64,000 nucleotides of DNA. It comes from Diatrype stigma (lineage: Eukaryota > Ascomycota > Sordariomycetes > Xylariales > Diatrypaceae). The stretch lies in NCBI GenBank assembly GCA_022225965.2, contig JAKJXP020000104.1:62001-126000 (forward strand), written 5' to 3'. Below are positions 10,414-20,397 of this stretch, piece by piece. The translations under genes and the position numbers were made by a program. Positions within the stretch are counted from its first letter, which is position 1. Every line of letters begins with the position of its first letter. The notes beneath the pieces were generated by a model. The model was not told where the DNA came from. It made no database searches and saw only the letters and a program-made list of their open reading frames with translations.

Positions 10414-11222
10414 CTTGGATCTTGAAGTTGTAGGGAGGTAGGGAGGCAGGGAGGTAGCGTATCAAGCAGCAGCACCGCATCGCTGTATGTGGGACATTCG
10501 GACTTTGGGAAGGGTTGACTATTTACTTAGAGACGAGAGATAATGATATGATGATAGCCAGGAGAACTCTGGACTCTGGGTTCAATAAGTAATGTGTGGC
10601 CGCCTGAAATGGAGATGGCGGCTACGCTTGCAATTCATCGTGCCGGAGGGACGATCCATCGTGTCGGACGGAATGTCCCATGGACCCAGTCGGGATGTTC
10701 CAGTCGGCACCCCTGACGGAGATATGCACGCCACGAGCTTAGGTTGCGTACACATCGTCATGCAAACCGCTAAGCTCTGCACACCTAACCTATAGTCTTG
10801 TAGTTATAAGCACGCAGAACCCCTTATCAAGGCCACCAAAGTAGTCTGCGAGGAAATAGGTCTAAGAGCCAACGAGCGGTATAGAGCTAGGTGGGGTTAG
10901 GACCCCCACCAGCCATTCTTGCAATCAGGAATAGGGGCTAAACTCGCAAAACTCCGTGGCTATACATTAGGCTCTAGATAAAGTACCATCCACAGTTTCA
11001 AGTGGAAACGCGCGCGGGTGCGCGTGATCTATCATAGGCACTTCTTTGTTCTCCTTCCGTAAGGCCCCTAAATTCCAACCGACTCGCATTATGTTCTATA
11101 TATGATCTGGTAGTATACAATGATAGAGCACTAGGTTTTGCTCTCGACGCGCCTAAAATGCACCGAACCTCCTTCGAGACACCCTCCATACGCACATGGC
11201 AATATTAATACATCCTCAGTCT
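10414..11222. other. Intergenic, no gene recognised
   Basis: Spacer between the MBOAT gene start and the end of the RCC1 gene, both on the minus strand. A partly symmetrical GC-rich patch occurs at 10620-10740 (GGGACGATCC, GGGATGTTCC). No ORF with recognisable features. Confidence 0.4.
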
Positions 11223-12830
11223 TCACGATTCGTGTTTCGAGGCAACGATCGCGTACTGTCCCCCGACGCCGGCCCACACCAAGCGCTTGCCCTGTATGTC
11301 ATCGGATTCGATGAGGGTGGGCACTTCGACGTCCCGCCTGGTGGCCTGGCCGGTCTGGAAGTTTTCTGAGAACCCCCACGAGTACCCCTTTCCTTCGGGT
11401 GAGATGGCGATACTCGTGTCGCTGTTGGATGCCACAAAGGACGCCCGGACATCTGCGCCGTTACTATTAGCATCATAGCATGGCAACGTGGAGGGCAAGG
11501 AGAGTAGACCTACCAGGGACAATCGTAGGTTCTTTTAGGATGCGGGGCTTGCCTGCCTCGTCGAAGACCGTGTTCTCTTCGGTGAACGCGTCTTCCTTCA
11601 GGCCCACCTGGTGGCCGTCGACTCGGCCGAACGTAAAAAGCTGCCCATCGGCACTGCAGGCAAGCGAGTGGTGTCCGCCACCATCGATGTGGGTGATATC
11701 GAGCTTCTGAAAGGCGTGGACTAGTGTTGGGATAGCTATCACGGCGTTTGTCTTCCCTGCATGATCGGAATGGCCGGTCTGCGAATAGTTGTTCAGGCCC
11801 CACGACCAAACCTTGCCACGGTTGTCGATGTAAAAACCGGTGTAGGCTCCAGCAGCAATCTTCACAGCGTGTCGTGCCTTGGTGAAGCGACCACACACTT
11901 GTGGATGTAGAGAGGCTTTAGGGCCTCCCCCTCTGGTCACGCATTTCCGCGCAAGCTGCGACTGGCCACCATTACCCCAGGTAAAGACTTTGCCGTCCCG
12001 ATCCAGTGCGAGCATATGATCAGACCCAGGTGCGAGAGAGGTGATGTTTTCGAGTCCAGCAAGCTTCACCGGCTTTTCTTGAATTTGGACATCTGGGGTG
12101 AACCCAAGAATCCCGTCGGAACCCTTTCATGTATTCGTTAGCTAGGTATCAATAGACAAAAAGCCCGAATGGTCCATACCCTAAAAGTGCCCCATCCATA
12201 CACGTGTCCATCGTCAGTCAGGGCAAATGACGCCGAATTGGTAGCAGCAACTTGAACGAAATTTGGTTTGGCGTCGAGCGAGCTGAAATCTACTTCGGCG
12301 GGGGTGCTCTCCTGGGGGTCTAGGCCAGCATCGTCGTCGTCGTCATCGTCGTCGTCGCCTTCCCAGTTCGTCTCGCGGCCTAGCGCCTTGTCGTCATTGA
12401 CGCCCCAAGTCAGGATCTTGTTGTCGTGAGTGAGCGCGATGTTGTGCATGCCGCCGCAGGAGATGTGTACAACGCCGACCTGCTCCGCGGACAAGAGGTG
12501 GTTCAGCATCGGCTTCTTGACGTTCGTGGGCCGCTTCCCTTCGTGCTTCTTGCTGCCCAAGCCGAGCTCCCCGAACTCACCAGCGCCGAAAACGTATATA
12601 TCCAGCTTCTCCGAAGGCCTCGTGTTGAGGATGGGCGCTGGCGCACTGTCCCCGTTCACTACAGCACCATCACGACGCGGCCGGCCCCGGCCTCGAGACG
12701 CGGGCGCAGGCGCAGGCGCAGGCGCAGATGCCGGAACGTGCCCATTGACTTTGGATTTCTTCGCTGCGGGTGGTTTGGCTTCCTTCACGGCGGTTTCCGT
12801 GTTCTCGCGACGGCGCTTTACTGCAGGCAT
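11223..12830 (-). CDS. RCC1-type Ran guanine nucleotide exchange factor
   Basis: Three exons: 12830-12180, 12123-11514 and 11452-11223 (56- and 61-bp introns, phases 0 and 1); 496 aa. The product loads GTP on Ran at chromatin and so drives nuclear transport and spindle assembly (orthologues PIM1/SRM1/RCC1). The N-terminus is basic and NLS-like (KRRR, KKSK), with an AP repeat and an AT-hook-like RGRGRPRRDG. RCC1 repeats follow: VYGWGTFRGSDGILGF across the first splice junction, LALDRDGKVFTWGNGGQSQLA, VWSWGLNNYSQTG, FTFGRVDGHQVG and GYSWGFSENFQTGQ. An acidic DDDDDD loop interrupts an early blade, as is common in fungal homologues. The splice model restores GTFR-GSDG, a conserved RCC1 block, which supports it. 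Confidence 0.9.
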
Positions 12831-14460
12831 GATGGGACGAAAGTGAGGTGTAAATAAATAATCAAATGATGCTGAGGTGAGTTGGTTTAGGTACCTAGGC
12901 TGCTACGTAGGTAGGTCTTGGGTAGTAAGTAAGTAGGCAAGCAGGTAAGTAAGAGACTCGTAAACAAGAGACTCCCGCGTAAGTAAAGGAGACCAAGTAA
13001 AGATGATCTCACTGTTTAGGAAACTCCTGTTTAGGTAGTTGATGGGATGCGACGCGCCGAATGCCAGGGAAGATTGGAGCTATACGAAGTAGGTAAGGGC
13101 AGGTATGTAGATACGCGATGCCACGCGAGCTGCCACGCCCCACTTCGGGAACCGTGGCGTCGGATCGGGCGCTGCTTAGGGCTGCCAGGTGCCTAAAAAG
13201 GCTAAACCACAAGGGAGAGGCACTACATACGTGTATGTAACTAAGTGACTGTCACACCTACCACAATTGGCAGCAGCAGAAAACGTGGACGATAAAGATT
13301 GAACCTTAAGTCACGGGCATCTTGGCAGCGTCGAGCTGGCCTTAGGTATTTAAATCACGATTAGGAAGCATAGGACAAAGAGGCGACTACCGGATCTGAT
13401 TTAACAACGAAGTATTGGTTAGTAGTATACTCTCTCCACCGCTATCTAAGAAGCCTGTCGCCTGTCTAAGCAACCCCTTTAAACCCCTCTAAGAACCTTG
13501 AAGCCCCTACTTCGCAGCTAATTAGCCCCTACATGGTAAGGTAGTACATACATGCAGTACTTCGTACTTTGCACTGATTGCGCTTCTTGCGGCCATGTCC
13601 TGCCTGCCAAGTCCGAGTCCCAAGTCCTGACGGGTGCCGGCGCTGGCCGATCCAGTCGGGCGGCGCCCTGACATGGGGTTCCATCGCTCGATGCTACTTA
13701 CCAGACCGAAACCAGACGACGGGAACGTGTCGTGGTTGTTTGATGCAGGAACACACGGCCTCGATCGGATTTGAGATTCGTAGTTCTCAGCTCTCAGGGA
13801 TCTTGCATTTCCTCGCACAGGAAAAAAAAAGTTCTCGAATACTTGGTACCCATTGAAAACTGGGATTTTAAGATTCTGAGATTCCGGTATTCTGAGACCT
13901 TGAGACTCTAAGACTTTGAGACTCTGAGATTTCAGTAGGATGGGCCTGGATGGCAGAAGAAAGATAAGGTAAATAGGTAACTTTATTACGTACTTGATGT
14001 AAGACTTACAAAAGGTCCCTATTACGTGGTCCCCATCAGCCCGTCTGCCCGTCCCATATAGACACGATTCCCTATCGCCGCTTTAATATATGCGGGGCTT
14101 CCCCCCCTTTTTTTAAGCAGTCGGTGGCCGTTCCAACTGGACATCTTTGCCAATATTTACATGCCAATCAATCATTCTTGGAATCACATGCTTCGAAGCA
14201 GCAAACCACCCCTCCCATTCTGAATATATAACTCACTTTTCTCAAGAACTATCTACTGTAGACTCCAGTTCAGCTTTGTAGAAACCTGCTGAATCATTTC
14301 CGCGAACTTCATATTTTAGTCTACCGTACTACAAGGTAGCGCTAGGTAGGCGGCCGAGATCGAGATAAGGGGGGCTGTAGGAACTCGACACCACCGTCAC
14401 TACTACTAATACTATTATTACTACCACCACCACCACCACCACCACCACCACCACACGATC
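12831..14460. other. Divergent promoter region between RCC1 and guanine deaminase
   Basis: 1.6 kb without a supported gene. It contains GTAAGTA/GTAGGTA-rich sequence (12890-12960), a degenerate array of GAGACTCTGAGAT-like units at about 13860-13940, and a CCA/ACC trinucleotide run at about 14420-14453 just before the guanine deaminase ATG. Short ORFs here carry no recognisable domain. Confidence 0.5.
13860..13940. repeat. Degenerate tandem repeat (GAGACTCTGAGAT-like units)
   Basis: Successive units of about 13-16 bp read TTCTGAGATTCCG, TTCTGAGACCTT, GAGACTCTAAGACTTT, GAGACTCTGAGATTTC. This is a simple-sequence array with no protein or RNA role apparent. Confidence 0.6.
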
Positions 14461-16112
14461 ATGGCATCATCAAAGCAACAGAAGGGGGAAAAGAACAAAC
14501 TGTTCATAGGCACCTTCATCCATAGCAAGCAGCTCGACGAGCTGGAGTTTTTCCACGATACGGCAGTTTGCGTGGACAAATCCGGCAAGATCATTGCCGT
14601 TGAGTCGTCATGCGATCAGAAGAGAGCCGAGGAAACGCTTTACCCGAAGCTCGGCTGGAGCGCCGCCGACGTCGACGTAACCGTCGGTAGGGATGGCGAG
14701 TTCTTCTTTCCCGGCTTCATCGGTATGTACCTGTCCCAATCCGCTCCCGTCCCCCGCCGCCCCGTCCCAACTCGACCCGCTCGCATATGCTGACCGTCCC
14801 CAAAGATACGCACATCCACGCGCCGCAGTACCCCAACGCGGGCCTCTTCGGCAAGTCGACGCTGCTCGACTGGCTGAACACATACACGTTCCCGATGGAG
14901 GCATCACTCTCCGACCTCGCTCGGGCGCGGCGGATCTACTCGCGGTGCGTACGGCGGACGCTGGCGCACGGCACCACGACGGCCGTCTACTTCGCCACCA
15001 TCCACGTGGCGGCGACGAACCTGCTCGCGGACCTGTGCCTGGGCGCGGGCCAGCGCGCCTTCGTCGGCCGCGTGTGCATGGACCACTCGCTCAGCGGGCC
15101 CCCGGACGCCAACAGCTACCTGGACGAGTCCGCCGCCGCCTCGGAAGCGGCGACCCGCGCCACCATCGCGCACGTGCGCGCCATCGACCCGTCCTTCGCC
15201 CTCGTGAGCCCCATCCTGACGCCGCGGTTCGCGCCGGCCTGCAGCCGCGAGGCGCTGCGGCGCCTGGGCGCGCTGCGCGCCGAGACCGGCCTGCCGGTGC
15301 AGACGCACATCTCGGAGAACGTGGGCGAGGTGGCGCTGGTGCGGGCCTGCTTCCCGGAGGCGGCCCACTACGCCGACGTCTACGACCGCGCGGGCCTGCT
15401 GGGCGCCCGGACCGTGCTCGCCCACGCTGTGTACCTCTCGCCCGCGGAGCTGGACCTGGTGGCGAGCCGCGGCGCCGGCGTGGCCCACTGCCCTTGCTCG
15501 AACAGCGCGCTGACGAGCGGCGAGGCCCCCGTGCGCGTCCTTCTTGACCGCGGCATCAGCGTCGGCCTCGGCACCGACGTCAGTGGCGGGTACAGCGCGA
15601 GCGTGCTGGAGGCCGCGCGCCTCGCGGCGCTCGTGTCGAGACACGTCGCTATGCCGCGCTCGCGCCCTCGCCGGGGTAGGATACAGCAGGGGGAGGAAAA
15701 GGGGGAAGACGGGAACGAAGACGAAGGAGAAGGAGAAGGAGGAGAAGAAGAGAGCGAAGAAGACAGAGAGCGCCGCGAAAAGGCCAAGCTGAGCGTCGAG
15801 GAGGTCCTGTACCTGGCGACGCGGGGCGGCGCCAAGGTCGTTGGGCTCGCAGACCAGATCGGTGCGTTCCGCGTCGGCATGGACTGGGATGCCCAGCTCG
15901 TGGGGCTGAGCACGGTGGGAGAAGAAGATGTGGAGGAAACGCAGGGCATCACCAAGGAGAGGGAGGAGGAGGAGGAGGACCGAGGGAATGTGGATATCTT
16001 CGGCTGGGAGAGCTGGGAGGAGCGCGTCGCCAAGTGGGTGTACAACGGCGACGACCGGAATACTCGGATGGTTTGGGTTAAGGGGCGGCTGGTACACCAG
16101 CGCCGCAAGTAG
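14461..16112 (+). CDS. GUD1: Guanine deaminase
   Basis: Two exons, 14461-14722 and 14806-16112, with an 83-bp phase-1 intron (GTATGT...AAAG); 522 aa. It hydrolyses guanine to xanthine and ammonia in purine salvage/catabolism. It is an amidohydrolase with the zinc ligands in order: PGFIDTHIHAPQYPN (HxH, about residues 90 and 92, rebuilt exactly by the splice), QTHISENVGEV, LAHAVYLS and GLGTDVSGGY (catalytic Asp). Further guanine-deaminase blocks are FGKSTLLDWLNTYTFPME and HCPCSNSALTSG. The most unusual part is an Arg-rich then Glu/Gly-rich insertion of about 50 residues (about 15655-15790) inside the C-terminal half, where family members are usually compact; it is probably a surface loop. The EC-level call is strong; the symbol follows yeast naming. 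Confidence 0.92.
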
Positions 16113-17870
16113 TTGTGTAGTTAGATCATATCGGGACTGGCGTAGTCCGTACCAACCGCTCTATAGAGATAGGAAACGGCATAGACCTTTTTAAATGGAT
16201 AAACACGGTTTGATAGCTCGAAAGATAGGACGAGGAGCAAAGTACCGCATCAACCGAGCTATAAGAATTTCATGAGGATCCAAACTTCCCCTCTATCGCT
16301 TACTCGGAGGAAACAATCTATCTTGTTTCTTGATATCGTATAAATTGGCTATGGATTAACAGATCTTGATGGTAACTGTTTAGAAGCAAGAGAATAAATG
16401 GATAAATTAGCGAGTGAAATATTTATTAAGCGACGTATTTAAGCAAAAACACGCGTAGTATATAGTTCTAAGCATGGATAATAAAAGACGGAATGAATTA
16501 TTGAACCCTTTCAACCAATTACGTGAATATAGGATGTTTATACTATATCATTCTAGCGATATGCGTCAAATCCACGTTCCGCATGAATCATCCATCACAG
16601 CCCGACTCTTAATACCGTCGATATCTTGCGAACTCCTCACTTCTCTGCACCCCCTCCCCCCTTTCCTCCCTATCAGGACGACGGCTCAAAGCCTAGATAG
16701 TTTCCCTACAGGGCTTCAACCCCTACGGGATCGATCCGCCATTATTCATGTTAATCCCACGGCATATCCCATATAGTTCCACTCTTAATTTTGATATAGC
16801 TTACTCCCTCGTAAAAGAATCAACTATAACCACACGATATGAATACAAGCTATAGTTATAGATCCAAGTATAACGGTTTTGAAACACGTATTTCTTCGCG
16901 TTTAATCTGCGAAATATCTTATATCCTAGGTCTCGGATATATATCTCTCTTTTTATATGATAGAATAAATATCCTACGCACGCCGCATGCCCTTAGGGAA
17001 GCCTGAACGGCATTACCGATTTCCTAATCCTCACTATACCGACGAACCTTTTGGAATTTGATTATATAGTAATGATAAACATTTTGAATTATATCGTAAT
17101 ATTTTCAAAATACTATAATGAAAGCGTTCATCTTAATAACGCAGGAATACCTATATATAATAATCCTTTGGAAAATATTATATACATCTAGACGATATAC
17201 TATTCACTACGAGATTCGCATATATCAATACCCACGACTCCTTTACGTTCACGATTATATTACCCCTACTATTCAAAAAGGGGCAACGAACGCAACCGCG
17301 TATAGTTCCTCCACACGCTATCCAAACGTTACCACAACGTAATATTCGCAAGAACTCAGAAACGTAGTACCTCGCTTAGGATTCACACAATTACGTCGTG
17401 ATCTCACTACGTTCACGATCTCGCTTCCCTGCGTCAACAACGTCTCCATGAGTTTCATAATCGGACGTACTATACCGCACCATTTCCAAGCCGACGGCGT
17501 AACGAATTCCAACGACCACGTCTCATTCTGCAATATGGGACTCGACACACAAACTCGCGTCTGTGAACGATATCAACGGCCCAGCAATCCGATCTCACCC
17601 TCGATAGCCTCAACCAAACATCCGATCTCAAGAACTGAAACTCACAAGCGGAAAGCTCGCCTCACGCCCACTCAACCTCTTCTCAGTCATGAGCGTGCAA
17701 CGATTGCTCACTGTCCAATACCAGCAAACAATCTACGTCCTCGAATCACGTAGTATGCCTCATTCACCTTACGCTCTCTGGATATTCTCCCATCCACGAT
17801 CAACTATATATTGAGCCTCTCCCGACTACCTCGAAGCAATATTCTTCTCCCTCCATATACACCATCATAC
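16113..17870. other. AT-rich, TpA-rich intergenic block, possibly RIP-affected
   Basis: From about 16150 to 17350 the sequence is clearly richer in A, T and TpA than its neighbours, with runs such as TATATAATAATCC and many small ORFs lacking any domain. This fits an old repeat altered by repeat-induced point mutation, but no transposon ORF survives and RIP is inference. 17350-17870 has more balanced composition and no recognised gene. Confidence 0.4.
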
Positions 17871-17880
17871 TCACAGCAAC

Positions 17881-18145
17881 ATATCATCGACTACAATCAC
17901 TAACACACACATCAACCCTCATTATCAATATACACTCCGACTATCAACACCGACACACACATCGTCCATCACCACCAATCCACACTTCAACGACTATCAT
18001 TAACACACATATCGACAAAAACCATCAACCCACGCATCGAACCGACATTACCCATACATATTCATTATCACCAATATACACATCGACGAACGTTACAAAC
18101 ACATATAACAACTATCACCATCAACGTACAATCATCACCAACACA
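17881..18145 (+). promoter_or_regulatory. G-depleted leader directly upstream of the bZIP gene
   Basis: For about 260 bases before the proposed ATG at 18146 the plus strand is almost only A, C and T, built from CATCA/ACACAC/ATCAACC-like units. Reading through it, every G follows a C, that is, lies in CpG, so there is no AG, TG or GG dinucleotide. This means no upstream ATG and no AG splice acceptor. It is most likely a long unstructured 5' leader. Confidence 0.5.
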
Positions 18146-19185
18146 ATGAATAACGATTACGACATCACACACGAACATCACCATCACTCACAACACGCAA
18201 AGGTACAAACCAAATAATATATTTTCGTAACGACCCCTTCCACACCCCCACGAACTAACCGTACATCCAGGCATCGTCGACCACCATGACACCGAAACGC
18301 GCGGCCACCGACGACATCTACCACACCGACAAACGGGCCCGTACCGCGTCATCGTCGAACGTCTCCGGAACCGTCCCGCGCCACGACCACGCCCTTCCCG
18401 CCATACCACCACGACCACACGCACGCATCCAGTCCCACGACGAGGACGAGGACGAGGACGTCCACGACCACCCTGCCGAGTCCGCCGCCGCCCGTGCTGC
18501 CCACCCGAAGCGAGGTCGCTGGGCAGGCCTGACGCTCGACGGCGACCTGTCCGAGGGCGAGCGCCAACGCCGAGTCGCACTCAACAACGACCTCCTGGAG
18601 CAGCGGGCGACGCACAACCGCGAGCGGAACACAGAGGCCAAGCGCCGGAGCCGCCAGCGCCGCGCCGATCTGATCGCGAAACTCCAGGCCGACAACGCGC
18701 GGCTCGAGGCGCTCGTGCAGCGGCTGCAGGCGGAGGCGAGCGAGAGGGAGCAGCGAGAGGGAGAGGGAGAAGGAGGCGAGTCGCTTTGTGCGCGGTGCCG
18801 CGCTGCTGTGCCGCGAGTTCCCTCCATCGACGACGAGATCGAGGAACTCTTGTTGGGCGTGCAGCAGCAGCAACAGCAGCACCGACACCAACAGCACCAC
18901 TCTCCTCCCCCTCTCGACCCCCTCGCTCCTCTCGTGGCGGCGGCGGACGTCGACCTCGTCGGGCCCGCGGACCCAGACCTCATCCCGGCTTACCACGACC
19001 TCCAAGCGCAGCCGAACAACCTCCTGGCTGGGGGCAGCCTCGACATGCAGCTGTGGAACAACTCCCCGGCCGGCGAGGGCGTCGGCGAGGAGGCGGGGCA
19101 TGTCGAGGCTGGTGGGTTCTGGGAGGGCTTCGACTGGACGCTTGGCACCTGGGGTGGCGGTGGCGGTGGCAGCAGCGGCTTCTGA
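18146..19185 (+). CDS. bZIP-type transcription factor
   Basis: Proposed exons 18146-18202 and 18271-19185 (323 aa). The 68-bp intron has donor GTACAA, a CTAAC branch site and acceptor CCAG, phase 0. A start at the internal ATG 18286 is the alternative. The short first exon is His-rich. The bZIP lies near residues 125-165: basic region NRERNTEAKRRSRQRR, showing the N-x7-R spacing, then a leucine zipper LIAKLQADNARLEALVQRLQ with heptad leucines. Around it are low-complexity regions: an acidic DEDEDED stretch, a polyQ/QH run after the zipper, and a Gly-rich C-terminus. It is presumably a nuclear DNA-binding regulator; target genes are unknown. CXXC-like Cys residues (LCARC) follow the zipper, which in some fungal bZIPs form redox-sensitive domains, but only two are close together here. 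Confidence 0.75.
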
Positions 19186-19858
19186 GCGCGGTGAGGCGCG
19201 AAGTCCCAACTGCTGGCGGTCGTGGCGCGGGATCGGTCGGGCGTGGCGTGGCGAGGCGGGGCGGGGCGTGGCGTGGCACGGCTGATTGACCATAGACCGA
19301 CGGACATGGCGGCGACGAGCAACCCTGAGGTGGTAAGGGACGCGCGCGCTTGACGACTGGCTGGTTGATAGCAGCAGCGCGACCCATAGCCACCATGGCT
19401 TACTCGACAGCGGCATGGAACAACCCTCCTCTACCACCTAGGACCCGACGCGAACACACGCCCCGACTACCCGACATGCTGACACTAGCTGACGAAGACC
19501 CCTACCTGCGATGTTGTGTATGGGACATCGAGTTGATTTGTGTGAGTAGGAGAATCCGCAGCTAAGAGCCGACATGTCGAGTAGTCGGGGGGTACATTCG
19601 CGTTCGAGGCCTAGATGATAAGAGAAGAAGATGCTCGATGTCGAGCCGAGGCAGGGCAGGCCCGCCAGTCCGTCGGTCGGGGGTTGTCGTTGGTGGTGGT
19701 CGTTCAGGTGGTGCGTCCGGTGTCGCTACGAATTTTCTAAGTTTTTTTTTGTTTTTGTGAGTTTACCATTTTTTTGTTTTTTTCTTTTTTCTTCCTTCCC
19801 CCTTTCTTCTCAGTACCCCGGCTCATAACACAGTAGTTGGCCTGCCGACCCCACCGAT
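19186..19858. other. Intergenic, no gene recognised
   Basis: Downstream region of the bZIP gene. It contains a GGCGTGGCG-type GC-rich tract (19230-19280) and T-rich tracts at 19740-19800. No supported gene. Confidence 0.4.
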
Positions 19859-20397
19859 TTAGGAGATGGTCTGTCGTAAACAGCTCTCCGCGATTGACCT
19901 CATGCGCCGACTATTGAGCACACGTATATGGTGGCTTAGAGTCAAAAGGCGCGTATGAAAGTGAACCGAGTCACCTGTTGGAGAATGGCAGTGGTCAGCA
20001 TATGCTTTAGGGGGGGGGATTTAGAAGGTAGGGGGAGGGAAGGGGAGGATAGCCAACTTACTTGTGGCATGAAACACATGCAATAGGTTCTCTAAACAAC
20101 ACCCAAACACCCAATCCAGACATGTATCCCTGGCAAGAAAAGAGTCGAGGTTAGCATTGGAAATGGGCCATGAGCAGAGGGCAACAGTGTACTTACTCAA
20201 CTTCCCACGAATGACACTTGATGCCAACCCTAGAGGTCCTCCAATCCTTGACAGCACCAAAGTCCAAGTGATCTGTAGGAGACTAAGCATTAGTATTCGT
20301 TATTCTTCCAGTTCTTTGATATGTCAATTGACCAACCTAACAACAAGAACTCGGCTTGTTCGTTGATAGTTGCAATACCATTGTCTCCTTGTGGCAA
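19859..20397 (-). CDS. Possible small four-exon gene of unknown function (5' end unresolved)
   Basis: No family recognised. On the minus strand four open segments join in phase with canonical sites: (about 20397)-20337, 20272-20197, 20129-20062 and 19974-19859. The donors are GTTGGT, GTAAGT and GTAAGT; each acceptor is CAG; phases 1, 2 and 1 agree. The joined product would be about 110 residues, with Cys, His and Trp spread through the middle (IKCHSWEVE, TCLDWVFGCC) and a basic C-terminal end (NSRRMRSIAE) before TAA 19859-19861. The first segment is closed upstream by TAG and has no ATG, so an earlier exon or a lost start is needed. It may be a lineage-specific gene or a relic. Confidence 0.35.

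Noticed and set aside
13860..13940. Short repeats as a possible CRISPR-like array
   Set aside because: The units are degenerate, contiguous and without spacers; CRISPR is not expected in a fungal genome.
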